In this document: positions 1 to 12,500 of the stretch, piece after piece
Position numbering within the stretch: the stretch's first letter is position 1
How the letters are laid out: every line of letters starts with the position of its first letter
Origin: Progne subis subis
Taxonomy: Eukaryota; Chordata; Aves; Passeriformes; Hirundinidae
NCBI GenBank assembly: GCA_022316685.1
Contig: JAKJHU010000037.1
Coordinates: 21,413,188-21,477,187, forward strand
DNA length: 64,000 nucleotides
Direction of reading: 5' to 3'
Notes under the pieces: generated by a model
Seen by the model: only the letters and a program-made list of their open reading frames with translations
Database searches by the model: none
What the model was told of the DNA's origin: nothing
Position numbers and translations under genes: made by a program

Positions 1-150
1 AGGCGAATATTTAATTAGGGTAATATTAAATTCTTCAGAAAGAAAAGAGATTTTTTTTTTTAAACAAAACAAGATGATGTCTGTGAAAATTAACATATGG
101 CGAGAAGCCAGAAATTTTAATTTCTCAGGAAAGTTTTGTAGCTTTGTCTT

Positions 151-152
<2 letters not shown>

Positions 153-206
<54 letters not shown>
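153..206. repeat. poly(T) tract, 54 bp
   Basis: An uninterrupted run of 54 T, with more T just upstream. Bird retroposons of the CR1 type do not end in poly(A), so this is either an expanded simple repeat or the tail of a minus-strand retrocopy. The plus-strand sequence to its right shows no AATAAA on the minus strand next to the run. Confidence 0.95.
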
Positions 207-1739
207 CTTCTCCAAGAAACTTAATTTGCAGATATTAGCTTTCTTTGATTGGTCTTGTGACAAGAATAATAGTCCTCGTTTTCACAAGATGTATCCATGG
301 GAATTTCTCACAGATCATTGCAGAAGTTTATTTTTTAGTCTTTTCTTCAGACTTTTGGAGTTTCCAATAGGTGTGCTTACTCAAAAGTGTATGAAAATTG
401 TCGAGATGTTATGGTATAGAGGCTCCTCTCTCTGCACTTTTTCCTGCTACTCAGGAATTAGCACAGGATAGATCCTTGTGCAGGAGAGAGGAGAGACAGG
501 AATAGCTTTCCATGCTGCATTTGCTGCCACCTTGATTCTGGATCCACAAACCTAAGAGTCCTCTGACCAGGCATCTCTCAGACACATTACAGCCATTTTT
601 CAAGTTTACAAACCACAGCTTCCTGCAAATGAGTGTCTGCTGCAATCAAAGCTAATTGGAGTGCCAATTACAGCCCAGCTAGCGTAATTGGGGGGTTACC
701 AGTTCTGATGAGTCATCAAGTCACACTCAAACGTGATGTGCATAAGTCCCACCGATTTCTCTGTCTATAACAAGGTGTTTTTCATGAGGAACAGCAGCTC
801 TTTCTCCAGCACAGCTGAGCAGAGCCCGTGAGCGGGCTGTGTCTATGTACAGCAGAGCTGACTCAGCAGCAGTGTCCTGGGAGCCACATGCCAGTTAAGT
901 GCTCATTAAGGTCATCAGTCCTCTATTTGCACGCTGACAGTAACTACTGTTTTCCCCGAGTTCTGTGGTGATAGCAAAGCCCAAAGTTCCTGGCTACCAA
1001 CAAGTATAAAAGCAGAAGCAGGGGAGTGGACCACCCGAGTGTCTGACACGCCAGCGCAGCTGCATCAAGTTGTAGGTGAAATTACTGAAGACAGGACAGA
1101 GACACATTCCTGCAGCAATCCTGCTGGGAATGCCACGGAGGAAATACTGAACTAAACATTGTGAATCAGTCTGGAAGCAGATAGCAAGTGCTTTCACACT
1201 CTCTACCTCTAAATGTGACTGTGGAAATACCTGGCAGAGAAGTGATGGGGGAAAAAATCCAGTAAGGGGAACATTACTTTTCTTACTCATCATCAGCCAT
1301 TTGTTATTGTCCCTGGTATCCTCTAAGTTACTGGAGATGAAGAGCTATCTTTAATACCGCACATATTATATAAATTTGCTGAAAGGGTTTACAAAACAAG
1401 AACAAATTTTAGGGGAATTAAGACGTTTTACTAGACTAGTCAGTAGAATTGAACAAAAAATATTATGTACCTTCTTGTGCACATGTAATATATTTTGGAC
1501 TAATGGTTACCTTGAGCTACAAATCCTGCCTTCTCTTTGTTAACAGGCAATCACAACTACAACAGCTATTTTTTTTACAGATGGTAAAACTGACATACAG
1601 AGATTTCAATAGTACAGCCTTCCACCACTGCTGATAACTGTGTTAAGCAGCATCAAAATATCCTCACATTTACAAGCTTATCACTTTGACTGCAACCAAG
1701 TCATCACAGGAGCTACTAAAAAGCAAGTTAACAAGACAG

Positions 1740-1945
1740 CAGTTCAGCATCAGAGGGGAGCAGGAAATAGCACTTGTTAGCACCTTGCATGCCAGTTAAT
1801 CAAAGCAGTTTACAAACTTTACTGATATTCAGCTTCACCACAAATCTGTCAGGCAGATACTGCTACTACTACAATATTATTACCATTATTTCCCAGATGA
1901 GAAAACAGGGCCACAGGCACAGGCTCTGACAGAGTTAACAATACT
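1740..1945 (+). repeat. old MIR-like SINE
   Basis: The segment ends with attattaccattatttccc and an agatgagaaaacagggccac motif, close to the widely known MIR phrase (attatccccattttacagatg, gggaaactgaggcac). The upstream part has the usual 'gcacttgttagcacctt ... ctgtcaggcagatact' pattern in degraded form. Age and boundaries are approximate. Confidence 0.55.
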
Positions 1946-3243
1946 GCTCCGCTAGTCGATACCCACTCCCAGATTTAACCACTAATACAGTTTGGATGCT
2001 GTAGCGATCCAGCAGAGCTTTCGAAACATTCACGTGTACAGTGATCATTTGAGCAACAAGTGAAATAGGCTTGAACACAGCTATTCCTCTCCTGCTGGAA
2101 GAACTTCACGGAGAAGCCTTACACAGACATGGCTGAAACTTGCAGACCAGCTGGCTGCCTAATGTCTTAGTCCTGAGCCAACTTCTTCTCCAAAACCTTT
2201 CTAGGGGACAACACAGATGCACCACAGCTGGACCACCATCTCTGAGTTGTTCTCAAAACATTGTATTCTGATTATGTTTACAGCACTACATCTGCAGCCA
2301 TTAATTTGAATACTGTATTTCCATTAAAACACATATTTGAGTATTTGTTAAACTTCTTTGCAATTATTTGGCTGTACCTTTCATCTCGTGCCTGCAACAG
2401 GAAGCTCAGAAGACTGACTGTGCTCTTCAGGCTGCAAAACCTTGGCTATCTGAGACACAGATAAGCCAGCCCACAGAAATCCCAGTGCTGGGCCCTTGGC
2501 AGTGCACTGAGCTTGTTAATACTGCTGCTCGCCTGTGCACTGAGGACACCACTCACTGGTGCCCTGGGCATGTTTTCTGAAGAGGTCCACCTCCAGATAG
2601 GGCTGAAAACCAAATAGGAAGTCAGCTGGTGCTGACTGTGGGCTGATAAGTAATTCATATTACTGAATGTCTATGACTTTTTGACATCCATGACGACTGA
2701 CTTGTTTTTTCAAACGTAGAACTCACTTGACAACAGTTACTGCTCTCTGCATAGGTTCAATGTTACTTCCATCACCACATTTGCTGTAAAATGGAGTAGA
2801 ATTGAGAAGGTGTGGTAGTGTATAACTGAGTAATTACTGTTAATAGATACTACTTGGACTAATTCACATCATGCCTCACAACCTGGTGTTGGGGGGAAAA
2901 TTGCTTGTGCCTTCAGATAACATAGTAATTTTTGTTAATACCACAAATCAAATGTAGTTAAATGACATTCTCACGGGCACTGTCTGGCTGCGAGGCTTGC
3001 TGCAAGCCTTTTTTCTCCTGCACAGCAATGAATCTCTGATGCTGATAATTTGCTCAAGAGCAGCCCTTTATTGCAAATGCAGAAAATATTTCTGAATTAC
3101 TTTTAAGGTATTGCAATTTCCCATATTTCAATATGTCAGCCAAATATATTTGCCTTGAACTCTATTTTTCTATTGCTTTAATATTATGAAAACAATTACA
3201 TAGTTAAAAAACCAAAACCAAAACAGGGATGATAAATACTCAC

Positions 3244-3512
3244 CACTTGGCTTATATCATATCCCCAAGGAAGAAAAAGAACTCCTGTGTTATATTTCTC
3301 CCAGTGTGAACACATGAAGTTAAACAAGACAATGCTTAAATATATATACATGGTATATACAGACACTCCGGTCTTCCCATTGTCACGGGAGCAGACAGAA
3401 AAAAAAGAAAGCACAAAAATGGAGGTAGCCCAGCTATCCAGCCCGTGGTCAAATAGTTCTCCCAGAGGAGTACTGGACTGGGTCCTTCGAGCATGTTTCC
3501 CATCTATGGAGT
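3244..3512 (-). CDS. SELENOI-like: SELENOI-like coding exon 5, catalytic signature
   Basis: Codes for residues 104-193. It opens with [20 protein letters not shown] and continues FDHGLDSW, giving the full CDP-alcohol phosphotransferase motif with all three Asp residues (107, 125, 129), which bind the catalytic metal and CDP-alcohol in this family. Two hydrophobic helices follow, then SHWEKYNTG and [10 protein letters not shown], hallmark SELENOI blocks. The acceptor is ccttctag, the donor GTG followed by gtgagt, phase 0. A second AG nine bases into the exon could serve as an alternative in-frame acceptor. The next exon is not within the 3.2 kb to the left. Confidence 0.93.
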
Positions 3513-6500
3513 CTAGAAGGATTGAGAAAGGAAAAGAAACAAAGAATTAGAGTACAACGAAAGGACTGGCTTTCTTCACATACAATTCACTACTGCCGTA
3601 TGTAACATACAGGAAAATCACATTGATGACAGCAAACTGAAGCACAACAGCCCCCTCAATACCAACAGGTATTGAGGTAAAATAATTGCTCTGATTATCA
3701 AGTAATTTTTCTATCCTGAAACTAAATGCCACCTTCCTCATGGGTTTTAGAAATACACTCATAATTACTTGCCCCCAGTGGTCTTGAAACTTTTTTACAT
3801 CAGTCCCTGCAATTAGTTTCAAGTGCTGAAAAGTGTCCATAGGGTTTCTTGTCCATCCACTGGTGGTCCACACCACCTCTGAGCCTTCAGACCTCTTGTG
3901 GGGTAGATTCATGAAGGCATTTAAGTTGCTTGATGCCCAGTATCTCAATGACTAACAGTTATGTGGCAGCTTCAAGGAGCACATTTCACAAAATTTATTT
4001 GTATTTGTGCCAACGTGTATTTTAAAGTGTTTACCAGTTTTCATACAAGAGTGTGTTCAGGTGGCCAAGAAGGCCAATGGCATCCTGGCCTCTCTCTATC
4101 AGCAATAGTATGGCCAGCAGGATCAGGACAATGATTGTCTCCCTGCGCTTAGCACTGGTGAGGTCACACCTTTAATCTGTGTTCAGTTCTGGGCCTCTCA
4201 CTACAAGAAGGACATTGAGATGCTGGAGTGAGTCCAAAGAAGGGCAACGGAGCTGGAGAAGGGTCTGGGGCACAGGTCCTGTGACAGGTGTCTGAGAGAG
4301 CTGGGGGTGTTTATCCTGGAGAAAAGGAGGCTCAGGAGTGACCTTACCATTCTATACAACCACCTGAAAGGAGGTTTTAGTGCGATGAGGGTCAGTCTCT
4401 TCTCCCAGGTACAAGAAGAAATCATCCCAGGGGAGGTTACATTGGACATTAGGAAAAATTTCTACACCGAGACAGCTGTCAAGCATTGGAATGTTGTCAT
4501 ATTCTGTTCGCCTTCTGTTGTTTACAGTTCTGTAGTTGAGTCTTCTCACACTTGTAACATAAGCAAGAGTTGTTTTTCACATTCCTTTCTGATGAGGGAC
4601 AACTGATTGACTTTTAGACTGGCCAGTGGAATGGAGAGGTGGTAACCTTGTTCTCCAGTCCCTGGTCATTGTCCAGAATCTATATATGCGAGGTCATCAT
4701 AATAAATTTGGCCTTCTTGCCTTAGAGCCAGAGAGTGTGAGTATCATTTTTCTTTGCATCGTCTAGCAACATTGGAGCAGGCTGCTCAGCTCAGTGGTGG
4801 AGTCACCATCGCTGGAGGTGTTTAAAAGATGTGCAGATGTGGCACTTGGGGACATGGTTTAGTGGTGGACTTGGGTTGCTGGGTTAATGGTTGGACTTGA
4901 TGACCTTAAAGGTCTTTTCCAACACGTATGATTAAATGATTCTAAGAATGCATTATAGTTATGGTGTGTTATGTGTTGATCTCTTTTAGTACCTGAGTGC
5001 TTAAAAATGATCCAGCACTGTACAGGACCTTACTCAGAGGATGTAGTTGGACAATATGGTTTGAGTTGATCTGATAGTTCACTGCTGTTGAACACGGCAA
5101 TCTACAGCCTGTTCAACTGGTGGAAAGACAGCAAACATTACATTTTCTTCTGGGTCACTGAATTGGTACTGTGAATAGTACAAAATGCAAGGGAAATGGC
5201 ACAAGGGAGGGATGGTGAATGCAGGGAGGAGAAAGGTGGTCTAGCAGCTGTAACTTTTCTTAGTTGTAATGTCAAGCCATACCCTTAGTCTCTTTTCTAA
5301 GACCGTGCAGGTGAAAAATAGAACTATTTTCCTCTTAAAGTTAAGTGTAAACATGTAGGATGAACCTCTTAGGAAAAAGTATGGAGAACAAACCCTACAA
5401 ATTCTTGTTTTTGTCTTGGATCTCAAAATAAAACAGAGATACTTTTCTTTTTGATATAACTTGGAAGGTGCTATAGCTAACAATTATCAGCTATTGATAG
5501 CATTAATAACCCAAAACTGACTAGGAATACAACTCAGTAGAGTGAGACCAAAGACACCACAGCTGCTGTAGATCATATGCTACTTACTTCTCTGGATTAT
5601 TTGGCAGTACTATGAGTTTTGTTTAATGTAAATATACTTCAGGGACCTAAACCAGGAAAACATGGGATATCATTTTGTACAGATTTTAGACTCTATCTGT
5701 TCAATACCTAAACAGCTGTGATTTATCCTCTGCTCAAACACAATCTCTTGAGACAGTTCTCAGAACTCTAAAACTTAAATATCTCATAGAGGATTTCAAA
5801 TATAGCTTGCCTCCTTCTAGAGACTCCATTAACATTTCCACTGAAATTTTAGCGTCTTACTGAAATGTGCAGAAAGAAAACTGTATAAGCCTGAGGTTAC
5901 TTGAAAGGTGTTGCGATAAAATTAGAAATTCTTCCATCCATTAAACAATAGCTCTGAAACCTAACCAGCAAATAAAAATATAAGTAATCCTAAAGAGTTT
6001 ATTGTGGTTTATATTCTAAGAACACCTATCCCAAGTCAGACAGGATTCAGTTACACAGGTGTCACTATTTAAAAATAAGAATGTTAGAAGATGTGTCTGT
6101 TTATAAATTTTAGATTGTCACACAAGTATATAGATACAAAAATATGTATCTCACAGTGAAATAGTGGTTTTCATTTTGCAAGAACTTTGGTTTTTCTAAA
6201 AAGAAGCTTATAATGTTGTCCTAAAATACAGTACTTCTAATTATAATGGTCATGGAGAAAAAAACAGGAACTACATGTCACATATGTCAAACCAGATTTT
6301 CAGAAATCCTTTTACATGTAGTTTCATTAGCTTTTTAAAAGATCTAAAACATTTTTTTGGTTTAGATTTCAGTTTGAAATAATTCATTCCAACAATGGTG
6401 TGTGTTCAATAGTTAAGACAGGCTGTCCCACACTTCCATTGCTTTAAAATTCTTATATCAGGATTTTGTCTCACAAAGATTCATAAATACTCAATTTTAT

Positions 6501-9500
6501 AAAGTTTATATAACTTTTAAAGAGTGGAATTCAAAGCAACAGGAAAAAGCACTCAATTTCATGGAAAGGAAACTACAGCAAACCACCTTAAAAAAGCAGG
6601 GGGGATGGAGAGCAGCATGTTAGGGAATTTGGAGAGAGTAACTATGTCATTAAAATAAGCTGAGAAAGATTACAGCTGCATATTTGGTTAGTTATTATGG
6701 TTCTTTGCAGTCTTCCAGAGGGAAAACTTTGGCCATGCAAAATTAAATCTGTGACTAAATATTTCATAAAGTGGCTTGGACAGCAGACATAAAAATCTAC
6801 ACATATATTAGTTCATTATAGCTTTGACTGTCAGCATCATATTCCTTGTTTTCCAAATATTAGGAACTACAGGCTTCACCAGCAAATACCATTTACATTA
6901 AAAATCTCAGAAGCTGAACTTCCCATGAGCCTTCTGGAGTGCCATACAGTAACAGTTTCAATATGTAATTCCAATTTATGAAACAACAGTCACTTCATTA
7001 AATTCCATACAATGACATAAAAATTTTTTTTCGCAAAAGAAACCACTGCTTCTGAGTACAAAGAACTGCTAGAGAAATCCAACTAGTAGTCAGTTTCAAG
7101 GGATGGTTTCAATGGTACCATTGCTTTTTATGGTAAAAAGACATTTGGACAAAAAGATTTTGGCACAATCTCACCAACCCTATAGAAATGCCAAGGTATG
7201 TACAATGCAGAGAGAGGGTCTGCTCGAGGGGATACCCCAGGTCAACCAAGGTGGCTCTGCATGCATCGGTCTGATTTCAGAAGTGGTCAGCCCCTCTGCA
7301 CAGCACTGCAGCTCACATGTATAACACATCTGTATATAGCCTGGGGATCACAAATATGGCACACAAATGAATGGCTACACTGCAATGGCCTTACTAGAAA
7401 CTGCTCCAAGGAGAGGGTACATTTAGAATCAAAGAACAGACTAATTAAGGCTGGAAAAGACCTCCAAGATCATTGAGTTCAATCTCTGACTGAACACCAC
7501 CATGTCAACTAAATCATAATGCTAAGTGCCATGTCCAGTATTTTCTTGAACACTTTCCAGTGATGGTGATTCCACCACCTTCCTGGGCAGCCCATTCCAA
7601 GGCTTAACCAGCCTTTCAGAGAAAAATTTTTTCTTGATGTCACAAAGAAATGCCCTCTGGCACAGCTTGAGGTTATTTCCTCCTGTCCTGCTGATTGTTG
7701 CATGGGAGACCTACCACCTTGTTCCACCCTCCTTTCAGGTGGTTGTAGAGAGCAATAAGATTATCCCTGAGCCTCCCTTTCTCCAGACTTAACATCCCCA
7801 GCTCCTTCAGCTGCTCCTTACAAGATTTGTGCTCCATACCCTTCCCCAGCTTCGTTGCCTTTCTCTGGACACATTCCAGCACCTCAGTGTCTTTCTTGTA
7901 GTGAGGGGCCCAGAACTGAACACAGGATTTGAAGTGAGGTCTCACTGATGCTGAGTACAGGGGTACAATCACTGCCCTGATCCTGCTGGCCACGCTATTG
8001 CTGATGAAGGCCAGGATGCCACTGACCTTTCTGGGCACAGCTGGCTCATGTTTAGCCACTGTCAGCCAGCACCCCCAGCTCCTTTTCCATTGGGTCACTT
8101 TCCAGTCACTCTTCCCCCAGCCCGTGGTGCTGCTGGGGTTGTTGTGACCAAAGTGCAGGATCCAGCACCTGGCCTAGCTGAACCTCACACCACTGGCCTC
8201 AGCCCATTGATCCAGCCTGTCCAGATCCCTCTGCAGAGCCTTCCTGCCCTCCAGCAGATCAACACTCCCACCCAACTTGCTGTCATCTGCAAACTCACTG
8301 AGGGAGTACTCAATCCCCTTGTCCAAATCACTGATAAAGATATTAAACAGGTCTGATCCCCTGGCTGTCCTGCATGTGCTGCATAATGACACTAAAGATG
8401 ATCTGTTCCATAACCTTCCCAGACACTGAGGTCAGGCTGACAGGCCTGTAGTTCCCCAGATCCTCCTTCCAACCCTTCTGGCAGGTGGGCATCACACTGG
8501 CCAGTCTCCAGTTCTTCGGGTTCCTGGTTAACCAGGACTGGTGACAAACGCCGGAGCGTGGCCCGGCTCTTCCGCAGCTCCCTCGGTACCCTGGTGTGGA
8601 TCCCATCTGGCCCCACAGACCGTGGGTGCCAAGTGGCACAGCAGGGCACTGACTGCTCCCTCCTGGATTACAGGGGGTCTCTTCTGCTCCCTGTCCCTCC
8701 TACCAACTCAGCAGGCGGCTGCCAGGAGGATATCGGGTCTTTCTGTTGAAGACCGAGGCAAAGAAGGCATCAAGTACCTCAGTCCTTGCCTCATCTTTGG
8801 TTACAAGGTTCCCCTCCGCATCCAATAAAGGACGGAGATTTTCCTTGGCCCTCTTTTTGTTGTTAATGCATTTATAAAAACACTTTGTACTATCTTTCAC
8901 AGTGGTGAACACATGGAGTTCTTCTAGCTGATCTTTCACCAATCCAATATTCTATCTACAAGACCTGATGAAATCTTTGTACTCTTCTTGAGTTATCTGC
9001 CCCATTACCCAGGGTCTTAAACTCTTTTTTTCTCTCCAAGTTCCAGTGAAAGCTCCTTATTCAACCAGGCCAATCTTCCCTGATGGCTCATCTTTTGGCA
9101 CCTATGGATAGCCTGCTCCTGTGCCTGTAAGATTTTTTTCTTGAAGTATATCCAGCCTTCCTGGACCCTGGACACACAGAACTGTGCAGTCCCTTTAAAT
9201 ATACTACCTTGGGTCTCCCCAAAAAATAACTCTGTTGCACAATGTTGTGGAAAGGCTAGTTTGGAATGAGAGAGCTTTAGAAGAGAAAGCAAAAAAGCCA
9301 TGCTAACGTGGATCTCACTCCTAGGTCAGCATCATTTCTGGTCTATGTCTTCACACTACTGCAAAGCAAGGTGCAATGTACCTAAAAATACTCTCATGGC
9401 ACAGTATGAAGTAGTAAAAATGGAATATGAAACTGAGGTGTAGGTGTTACGGGAGAAAAACAGCAAGAGGAAAGAAAAAAAAAAGCTACTTATTTCCGTC

Positions 9501-12500
9501 AGCCTGTCATCACATCTGTCATCACCACCTCTCCTAACACACTCCGTAAGCACTGAAGTGCCTAACAATTTCCTTTTTTCTTCTTTGTCCTTTATTTTTT
9601 CTGTCTTTGAAAGCACCCTCTGCTAATTCTGGCATCTGAGCTTCTCAGAACATCAGCATCAAGAGACAAAGATTTTTAGGAAGCCAAACAGCAGTGTGTC
9701 TCCTATGAAGAAGGCTGAGAGAGTTGGGATTGTTCAGTCTGGAGAAGAGGAAGCTCCAGGGAGATCTTAGAGCAGCCTTCCAGTACCTAAAAAGGCTACA
9801 AGAGAACTGGAGAGGGACTTTTTCCAAGGGCATAGGACAAGGGGGAATGGTTTCACTGAAAGTAGGTAGGTTTAGATTAGATATTAGCAAGAAAATCTTT
9901 ACTGTGAGGATGGTGAGGCACTGGACTGGGTTGCCTGGAGAAGCTGGGATTGTTCCATCCCTGGAAGTGTTTAAGGCTAGATTGGATGAGCTCTGAGCAA
10001 CTTGATCTAGTGGAAGGTGTCCCTGCCCATGGCAGGGGGATTGGAGCCAGACTGCTGCTATATAATGATTTCCATTTTTCCACTAAAATAATTTGAACTT
10101 TCAAGAGGGATAAGAATTACTGTAATAGAACCTCTAATACATTACTTAATACACTGTTAGGGGTTTAAGTCTTATGAACCTTTTTTTTTGTGTGTGTGAG
10201 TGGGGGGTGTTTGGGGTTTGTTGTTGTGTGTTTGTTTGTTTGTTCTCTATTTTAATCTAAGAGAACTGTTTTGGAAAGAGATCAGTAATTTATCCACAAT
10301 GCCTCTATATTTCAGACTCATCACAAGTGAATTTGAAGATAAAATTACATGAAAATGCCAGACATGCAAATTATTTCACTGTACATTACCTAAAGCGTAA
10401 GCACAAAAGGTGGTAAAAGCACTGAACAGCCACACCCAGGTGGGAACAAGTCCAGGACTGGTACCTGAAAAAAAAAATGGGGTAGTGAATCGGTGTATCA
10501 GGGGTTAACATCAAAGAAATCCACCAAGATACACACATACACACAAACTAGCTGCCACTGATTAACCCACTGCATCAAACAGACTGAAATATTTGAGTCT
10601 GACCTTCAGGCGTCGGTGAGCTCTATCAAGCACTGAGCAGGCTTGAATGTGTTTACACCGTAAAGGACAAAAGGTAGTAGAGAGGTTTTTAGGTCCTGAA
10701 ATCACTCTAGTATTGCACAAAACAATGATAGTAACTAGGCAAAAATATTCACAGGGAAGATAATCCATTGAAAAATTAGTTAATGTTCATGTAATATATA
10801 GGGGAAAAAAACAGTTTTCAAGCATGATTATCAGTGCCAGTCTGGGGTTTGTGTAACGCTTTTACCACACAGAACTGAACAGGAAGATTTGTCCTTAGGC
10901 TAGCAGAAATATTAGCACCACTTTTTTTTTTTTTTCCTTTTTTTTTTTTTTTTTTTTTTCCCTTTTTTTTTTTCTTTTTCTTTTTCCCCTTGAGAAAAAG
11001 GACAAGATAGTTGAATTGGACAGAGCCCAGGGTTCTGTTCTTGCTCTACTGATAGCATTAATCCAAGGTTATTGTTCCTCTTTTAAAGAAATTGATTCTT
11101 TTTCCAAAGGGACTTCTATTTAACTTAAACATCACCCAATACTACATCAACACTAAACTACAGTAAATGCAAAGTCCTCTCAGGTTTCTGCCACTTGGCA
11201 CCAAACACAGGGAATTCCTGTATACTGAGGTGTGTCTTTGCCTGAATAATGCCAGGAGATGCTAGCACCTAAAGCAGTGCCTCATCTTGCCATTCTGAAA
11301 GAAAAGATGATAATTCCTGACTCCTAGCTGCAAATCTGAAAACTGTACTATGAAAACCAACTGTGCAGGAAATTAGGGTTTTTATTTCTGATCCTAGGTA
11401 TAGGATTGATATATGATACTACAGAGGCCCTTTAGGTTGCATGAAAGTTTTCCATCGACTGAGAAATGATGGGTACTGTTCTCATGTGGACTCAGGAAGA
11501 GCTTGCAAACTACACATACAGGTCTCAGCTCTACCAGACTTAACCCCCATTTCAAATGTCTTCAAGTTCCATGTATATCTACTGAGAATGTGTCAAGATA
11601 ACATCATCCTATTAAAAAGATCTGTTCTGGATGTTCTTTTATTACAGGACTGAGTAAGCATCATCGGCATGGATAAAAAAGCGCCCGGTGTTTAAGAATA
11701 AGGTCGGACAAGTATACAGCAACTGGTCCTGAAAATGTAACCTTTGAACCAAAATTGCTAAAAAGTATCCCTGCCTCTAGAATTGCTATGATAAATGTAC
11801 AACATTCCACACCAAAGGGTACCACCTGAAGCTAACCGCAGGCACAAAAATATAAAGGCAGCTAAATGTAGTTGTTTCAGGAGAGAAAAGTGTTATCTTC
11901 ACTTAATTGTCTAGTTTAAAGAAAATCAAAGCCTTTTATCTATATATATTTTTTACATATTTATCACCTGGAAGATTCTTACTACTTTCTGTGAGATCCA
12001 ACAGCTGGTCCAAGAAGCCCAAACCAAACATGCCCTACACTCAGAAGCAATCAGGTCCAAAACATTTCTGACTTGGTCTACAATGAGAAGCAAACATGGG
12101 CACAGTCTTTGAAAGTCATAATTTGAAGAGACATTTATTTAGAAACTAAGTTTTTGTCTAGAAGCAGTCTTGAATAAGGGGTGTGAATATGTGGAGGAAT
12201 GAAATGGAAGTTAACTCCTTCAGGCATGAGTTTAGGCATTAGCAAATTGATGAAAATATTATGAAGTAGGAAATGTGAAATCAATGAAAAAGTTATGAAG
12301 AATATTCAGGTGGCTTTTGGCTGCATATTTAAACCCTGGAATAAACTTTAAATATAATGAGATCTTATCAGAGACTTCAATCAGCATATGCTGAAACCCA
12401 CTTTAGGGTTAAAATTAAGATTTTTCAATAAAATTATCTAAATTTATAATGCTATGTGTGAGGTAGATTCTCCTATCTGCACCTAAAGGAGCCTCATTAA

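Larger units (their letters stand above)
1..3243 (-). other. SELENOI-like intron 5, partial
   Basis: No coding exon of either gene was found. The stretch is AT-rich and holds the T54 tract and a MIR-like SINE (both listed). Short open frames here have no recognisable domain. The donor of exon 5 is at 3243-3238, and the acceptor of the next exon lies beyond position 1. Confidence 0.7.
3513..10389 (-). other. SELENOI-like intron 4 (6.9 kb)
   Basis: Holds three CR1 copies and one solo LTR (listed). Between 4945 and 7425 I see only AT-rich unique sequence. A 133-codon minus-strand open frame at 3547-3948 lies just upstream of exon 5 but matches no family I know. 9301-9700 holds unassigned sequence. 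Confidence 0.7.

Noticed and set aside
3547..3948. 133-codon minus-strand frame in SELENOI-like intron 4
   Set aside because: No recognisable domain and no fit in the gene's reading frame; exon 4 joins exon 5 directly in phase. Possibly a degraded repeat.
7673..8942. Several minus-strand frames that look like a conserved protein
   Set aside because: They are pieces of CR1 ORF2 in different frames with stops, not a host gene.
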